DNA from: Timema cristinae | Taxonomy: Eukaryota > Arthropoda > Insecta > Phasmatodea > Timematidae | Length of the DNA stretch: 64,000 nucleotides | Direction of reading: 5' to 3' | Assembly (NCBI GenBank): GCA_039000515.1 | Contig: JBCFYV010011135.1 | Coordinates: 20,362,927-20,426,926 of the forward strand | Part shown: positions 60,064 to 64,000 of the stretch, piece after piece | Position numbering within the stretch: position 1 is the stretch's first letter | How the letters are laid out: each line of letters starts with the position of its first letter | Position numbers and translations under genes: made by a program | The notes under the pieces: model-generated | The model's database searches: none | The model's input: the letters and a program-made list of their open reading frames with translations, nothing else | What the model was told of the DNA's origin: nothing

Positions 60064-60250
60064 AAATCACCCACTTTGGTGGTCACATGGTCTAAGGCAG
60101 TACACTTGCAGTAGACTAGATTGCTAATAATGGGATGATTGTGGTTTAATCCTGGTCGGGGGTACTGAGAGTGATTTTTCTCATTTCTTTTCCACTCTCT
60201 TATTTCCACACAAATGTGGATATATCTCCTATAAAATAAACCTCTCTCCT
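60064..60250 (+). mobile_element. Decayed tRNA-like SINE
   Basis: TTTGGTGGTCACATGGTCTA head with B box GTGGTTTAATCC, body with GAGAGTGATTTTTCTCATTT and CCACACAAATGTGGATA. Related to 1272-1430 and 30600-30835; tail lost. Confidence 0.6.
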
Positions 60251-60436
60251 CCTTTATCTAATAGTTTAAAAATTATAAGTACATAAGTTTATAATTTACA
60301 GTTCTGCTAACAATAAAAAATACATATTTAGAAATATACTATTTGTTGTGAAGGTTTTAACAGCTAAAACAGACAAATCAACTTATGGTATTGCAGATAC
60401 CATGGTTTGATAAATGAATCCATTAGAGTAGATCTG

Positions 60437-60703
60437 ACCCGCCTCGGTGGCGTAGTTGGCTAACGCGCTTGTCGTGTTGAGCCCGATTGCTGAGGACGGG
60501 GAGATCGAGGTTCGAATCTCGGTCGGGTGAACTGGGGGTGGTTTTTCCTAAATGGTTTTCCACTCTTCTTCCACGCAAATGCGGGTTCACTTCCTCTAAT
60601 TCAACCTTCCCAATTCTAATCCATTAGCGTAATTAGTACTTAAAGCGTATAACCCGAACGGGTAGTAAGACGTGGTGCTAATATTATTATTTTTATTATT
60701 ATT
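60437..60703 (+). mobile_element. SINE family B, full length
   Basis: Head GCCTCGGTGGCGTAGTTGG, B box GGTTCGAATCT, body and tail complete. TTAGAGTAGATCTG occurs just before the head and directly after the (TTA)n, a 14-bp target duplication. The best B copy of the window. Confidence 0.97.
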
Positions 60704-60772
60704 AGAGTAGATCTGCTAACTTCCCCTGTGTCACTTAGCTACACTCTTATCGTAGATTGGATGTATGTATGT

Positions 60773-60925
60773 ATTATTATTATTATTATTATTATTATTA
60801 GCACCGCGTCTTACTACCCGTTCGGGTTATACGCTCTTAAGCTAATATGTAATGGTGGGGTGATTGTGAGATGAAATGAAGGACCTACAGTTTAACGTGG
60901 AATCCGAACCACGGTGTAGGCCTGG
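60773..60925 (-). mobile_element. SINE family A, 5' truncated
   Basis: (TTA)n, tail and 3' body only, ending at GTGTAGGCCT. GGATGTATGTAT before and GGATGTATGTAA after are target-site duplications. Confidence 0.95.
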
Positions 60926-61238
60926 ATGTATGTAATTTACATCTCAATTGTAATATCTGTCCCCCAGACCAATGAGGTAAGATCTCAGCCGATAATGTTG
61001 AGTATATAACAGATAGCTCTTCAACTAACCAAAGGCTATCACTTTTGGCCTTATGATTTTTAATTATTTGTCTCTGTAATTTGTTGGGAAAGTTCAAATT
61101 TTGTAGTGTAAACTCCTTAACGAGATTAAGGGGAATACTGGAGGTACAATTATAACAAAAATATAATGGAGCAAAAAGGGTCAATAGGAGCGAGTACTTA
61201 GACTTCTTTGCTTTGATTGTCTGTAGCCAAACATTCAA
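60885..61238 (-). other. 117-codon ORF, unrecognised, 3' end SINE-derived
   Basis: The product begins MNVWLQTIKAKKSK and contains FPNKLQRQIIKNHK, LWLVEELSVIYSTLSAEI and PHWSGGQI. The FP--L---I + W-L-EL---L--E layout faintly recalls Gag of BEL/Pao-type retrotransposons, an impression not enough for a call. The last 14 codons come from the truncated SINE tail, so the present stop is secondary. Confidence 0.2.
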
Positions 61239-62814
61239 AATTCAGACCCCACAACTCTCACCCGTTGCGGAGTTTAATACGAAAAAGGTCTATCTTCAGA
61301 GATAGATAAAAGAATGAAAATTAATCTAAAAAAAAAGGGTACACCAAAATAAGGAGTCCATCTATAACACAACATATAATAAAATACCTAGGTATTGTGG
61401 ATTAAATGTTATTAATAAAATATGAAATTATTTTAGTTGGTATTTATTTGACAGGCAATCAATCCTTTGAGAAAATATATAATTAATATAATGCAAAAAA
61501 AATGACATATATGAAATATCTGGGACATTATCAACGTATGCAAACAATAATATAAATATATATATATATATAATATAGGAAAAACCTACAGGGTTTACAT
61601 TATTCAACAAATATTATTCTTTAGTTAGATCGTCACTATCATAAATTAACCCATTACTGTAAACTGGCATTGATCACTTAAAAACAATATCAAGAAAATT
61701 AGTTAAGAGTTTATATGTTACAAGAGAGAAACAGATCATCAAATAAGTTATCCTTACTGGATAGTTAAAATATATTTCTCCTAAATATTTAGAATATAGA
61801 CCTAGACAACAATTTAACACGCCACAAAATATGTATCTAGAATTCTACCCAAATATTTACTTTCCCCCCCTTTTTTTATATAATTATACAATTTTACCAT
61901 AATAACAATAAATTGCAAAGGTTAATGTTGAGACGTCATGAATAAAAGAACTATCATTTAATTTTAGAAGCATTACTGAACCCATGAACATATTTGGTAT
62001 TTCGATTATAAGTTTAAATAACACACTATTCATGAGATTCAAGATCGACTCTAGGATGTTTACGATATGTTACCATTGACAATAAAGTTTATAGTCGATT
62101 TTTTTATTATTGAAGAACAAACAAAGATCGATCATCGATATAAATATCTAGATCGTGTAACTAATTGACTTAGAATTGAAGTTGAGTATATTTTCAATTA
62201 TTATAAATTTAAAATATAATTACCAAAAAGAATTTAGAATAAGAAATTTATATGATTTAAATAAGAAACATTAATTAAGGTGAAAGGAAGTTTGGACCTT
62301 ACATTTTATATTATTGGAAGCTAGAGCTTCTCCTGCTCCCAACTAGATCAAGTCCAAGAGTGACGTCTGATCGCTCAGACGCCATTATATATTCAACGCA
62401 ACCCAAAAAAAAGGAACGACGGAAAAAAAGGGGGAGGGGGGGGGGGGGACACAGACATGGAATATTCAGGAACCATACCACACACGCGCATGAGACTATA
62501 CATCGAGAAATTTCTTTACTGTCCAAAGCTCCTCCTAAACTAGGGGTGAGTAGAACATCTTCACAACAAAAGATCTTTGTCACCAAGATCTTTGGCATAG
62601 GCCGATTGTACAATCGAGGGTCAGTATTAAATCAAACTTGTGTTTGAGCAGGTGTGTTTGATAGTAACTCGCGTTAGTGTTCCTTGTTGACATCGGCTGC
62701 AGTATGATGGGGTATGTTTAATTTATTTTATTTGAACACTCATTATAGCTAAATGCTACAGTAGGGAAGCATAAAAAAAATGAGCTCCTCTTGCTTTGAA
62801 TATTAATATGTGTG
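61239..62814. other. AT-rich DNA with a small GC patch
   Basis: A patch at 62310-62640 contains the hairpin CGTCTGATCGCTCAGACG (62365-62382), a G-run and overlapping ORFs on both strands without motifs. The rest is AT-rich unique sequence. Confidence 0.35.
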
Positions 62815-62822
62815 TATTATTA

Positions 62823-62855
<33 letters not shown>

Positions 62856-63134
62856 GCACCACGTCTTACTACCCGTTCGGGTTATACGCACTTACGCTAA
62901 TGTGTAATGGTGGGATGATTGTGAGATGAAATGAAGGACCTACAGTTTAACGTGGGATCCGAACCACGGTAGAGGTCTGGAATTACCCACATTCACAAGT
63001 TGTGATTACTACACGTCTTGTCTGAGGTGAAGGAAGGGGTTTGGCAATTAGATAAATCTGTGCCGGGACCGGGGATTGAACCCCAGACCCCCATCACACA
63101 AGTCCGACACCTTAACCCTAGACCCCCAGGTCAT
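62815..63134 (-). mobile_element. SINE family A, long subfamily, full length
   Basis: (TTA)n of about 12 units, tail GCACCACGTCTTACTACCC, long-type body (AAGTTGTGATTACTACACG), head complement ending CCCCCAGGTCATC. Confidence 0.95.
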
Positions 63135-63394
63135 CTGTTTTTCAATTGACTTTAAAGAGACTAGTATATATGCGGTGACATCTACATATTTTATAGGAGT
63201 TATCTGATAAATTTAGGTCAAACGTTTGTCATTTTAAATAATTGGTCTCAAATGACAGCTGAATAATATAAAGTATTATTACATTTAGTCTTACATTTTA
63301 GATGGTTAATTCAATCCAAAAAATAAAAACTACACCAGTTTAAAAATTTCTCTAGTTGAAAAATACCATAATATTAAAAACAGCGTATGTTGAA

Positions 63395-63570
63395 AAATAG
63401 TGTATGATAAGGATGTACTGACGGTGATTTAAAAAAAAATTGTTTTCCACTCTCCTTCAAAAGAATTTGGGAACAGTTATATAAATTTAACCTTCCTTAT
63501 CCTTAAAACCATCAGTATAACTAGTACATAGATGTATAGCTTGAACGGGTAGTAAGACGTGATGCTATAA
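63395..63570 (+). mobile_element. Decayed SINE, body and shared tail
   Basis: GGTGATTTAAAAAAAAATTG, TTTTCCACTCTCCTTCAAAA and tail TGTATAGCTTGAACGGGTAG then AAGACGTGATGCTATAAA. Family B layout, old; head not visible. Confidence 0.7.
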
Positions 63571-64000
63571 AGTAAATCATTCCATCGGGTTGTAGCTTAA
63601 GCGGAGGGTTAAGGGTTTTTATCCTGAGAAGTTAAAATTAGAAAAAAACATATTGGTATGCCTGTAAGTGACAACTTAGTGTATTTAAATAAATGATAGT
63701 AATTTTGATCGACTCAAAATGGCTTCAAAGATTGCTGAAATTTATAATAGATACTGAGAAGTCAAACTAATAAAAGTCTAGTCCCTCAAATGCCAAAAAT
63801 AAAATTATCGGTAAAATTGGATTCAGTGAATTCATTAAATTTAAATATTTAAATTTTTTGGAATATATTATATCAGTAGGATAGGAATATAATCAAGTTA
63901 GTATATGTGTGTATTTACAATTTTTGAATATAATAGAATATTAGCTGAATTTGCATTGATAAAGAGTGTTAAACAAATTTAAGGAAAAATAACCCTTATT

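Noticed and set aside
62311..62647. Overlapping 100- and 95-codon ORFs on opposite strands
   Set aside because: Cover a G-run and low-complexity tract; no family resemblance.

Overview
This is a very AT-rich eukaryotic window with no dense gene content. The host is an arthropod, most likely an insect. The reasons are two exons that read as a dpr-type (defective proboscis extension response) immunoglobulin-superfamily gene, Helitrons with the A^TCTATACT...CTAG^T termini common in insect genomes, and insect-type LINE fragments. The order cannot be named from the sequence alone.

Host gene: on the minus strand, an exon ending at 28389 (Ig B-strand cysteine, donor GTGAGT) is followed 20,346 bp downstream by a 102-bp exon at 8042-7941 (reading VSWIRRKDYHLLTVG..., acceptor ttccag, donor GTAAGT). 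Joined, they run through an Ig V-type domain in phase 0. The rest of the protein must lie outside the window or was not recognised. About a third of the window is therefore one intron, and more of it may be intron too.

Mobile DNA fills most of the rest. There are two abundant tRNA-derived SINE families with different heads. Family A is TGGTCTAGGGGT-headed, with about 17 copies plus tail scraps. Family B is TGGCGTAGTTGG-headed, with five good copies and two diverged. They share one 3' tail containing AACCCGAACGGGTAGTAAG and ending in a (TAA)n or (TTA)n microsatellite. Older, decayed tRNA-like relatives are scattered between them. Three Helitrons are visible, one inserted inside another, with an empty-site paralogue 1.5 kb away. 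A broken 2.7-kb hAT transposon occupies 2.9-5.7 kb. Two LINE lineages are present as 3' fragments; the C-terminal coding end of one has expanded into a 46-bp minisatellite at four loci. There are also a TA-flanked MITE, a 101-bp-arm foldback and a 680-bp TIR element lodged in a SINE.

Tandem and simple repeats: a 40-bp minisatellite with alternating unit types (14.4-14.8 kb), a TATTTATT-type array (34.9-35.5 kb), an (ATT)/(ATTTT) array (28.1-28.3 kb), a composite TA plus 17-bp-motif array (58.3-59.0 kb), and many (TA)n tracts.

Outside the dpr exons no intact protein gene is supported. The longer ORFs come from simple repeats, SINEs or unrecognised sequence. No confident functional RNA gene, CRISPR array or bacterial feature is present.
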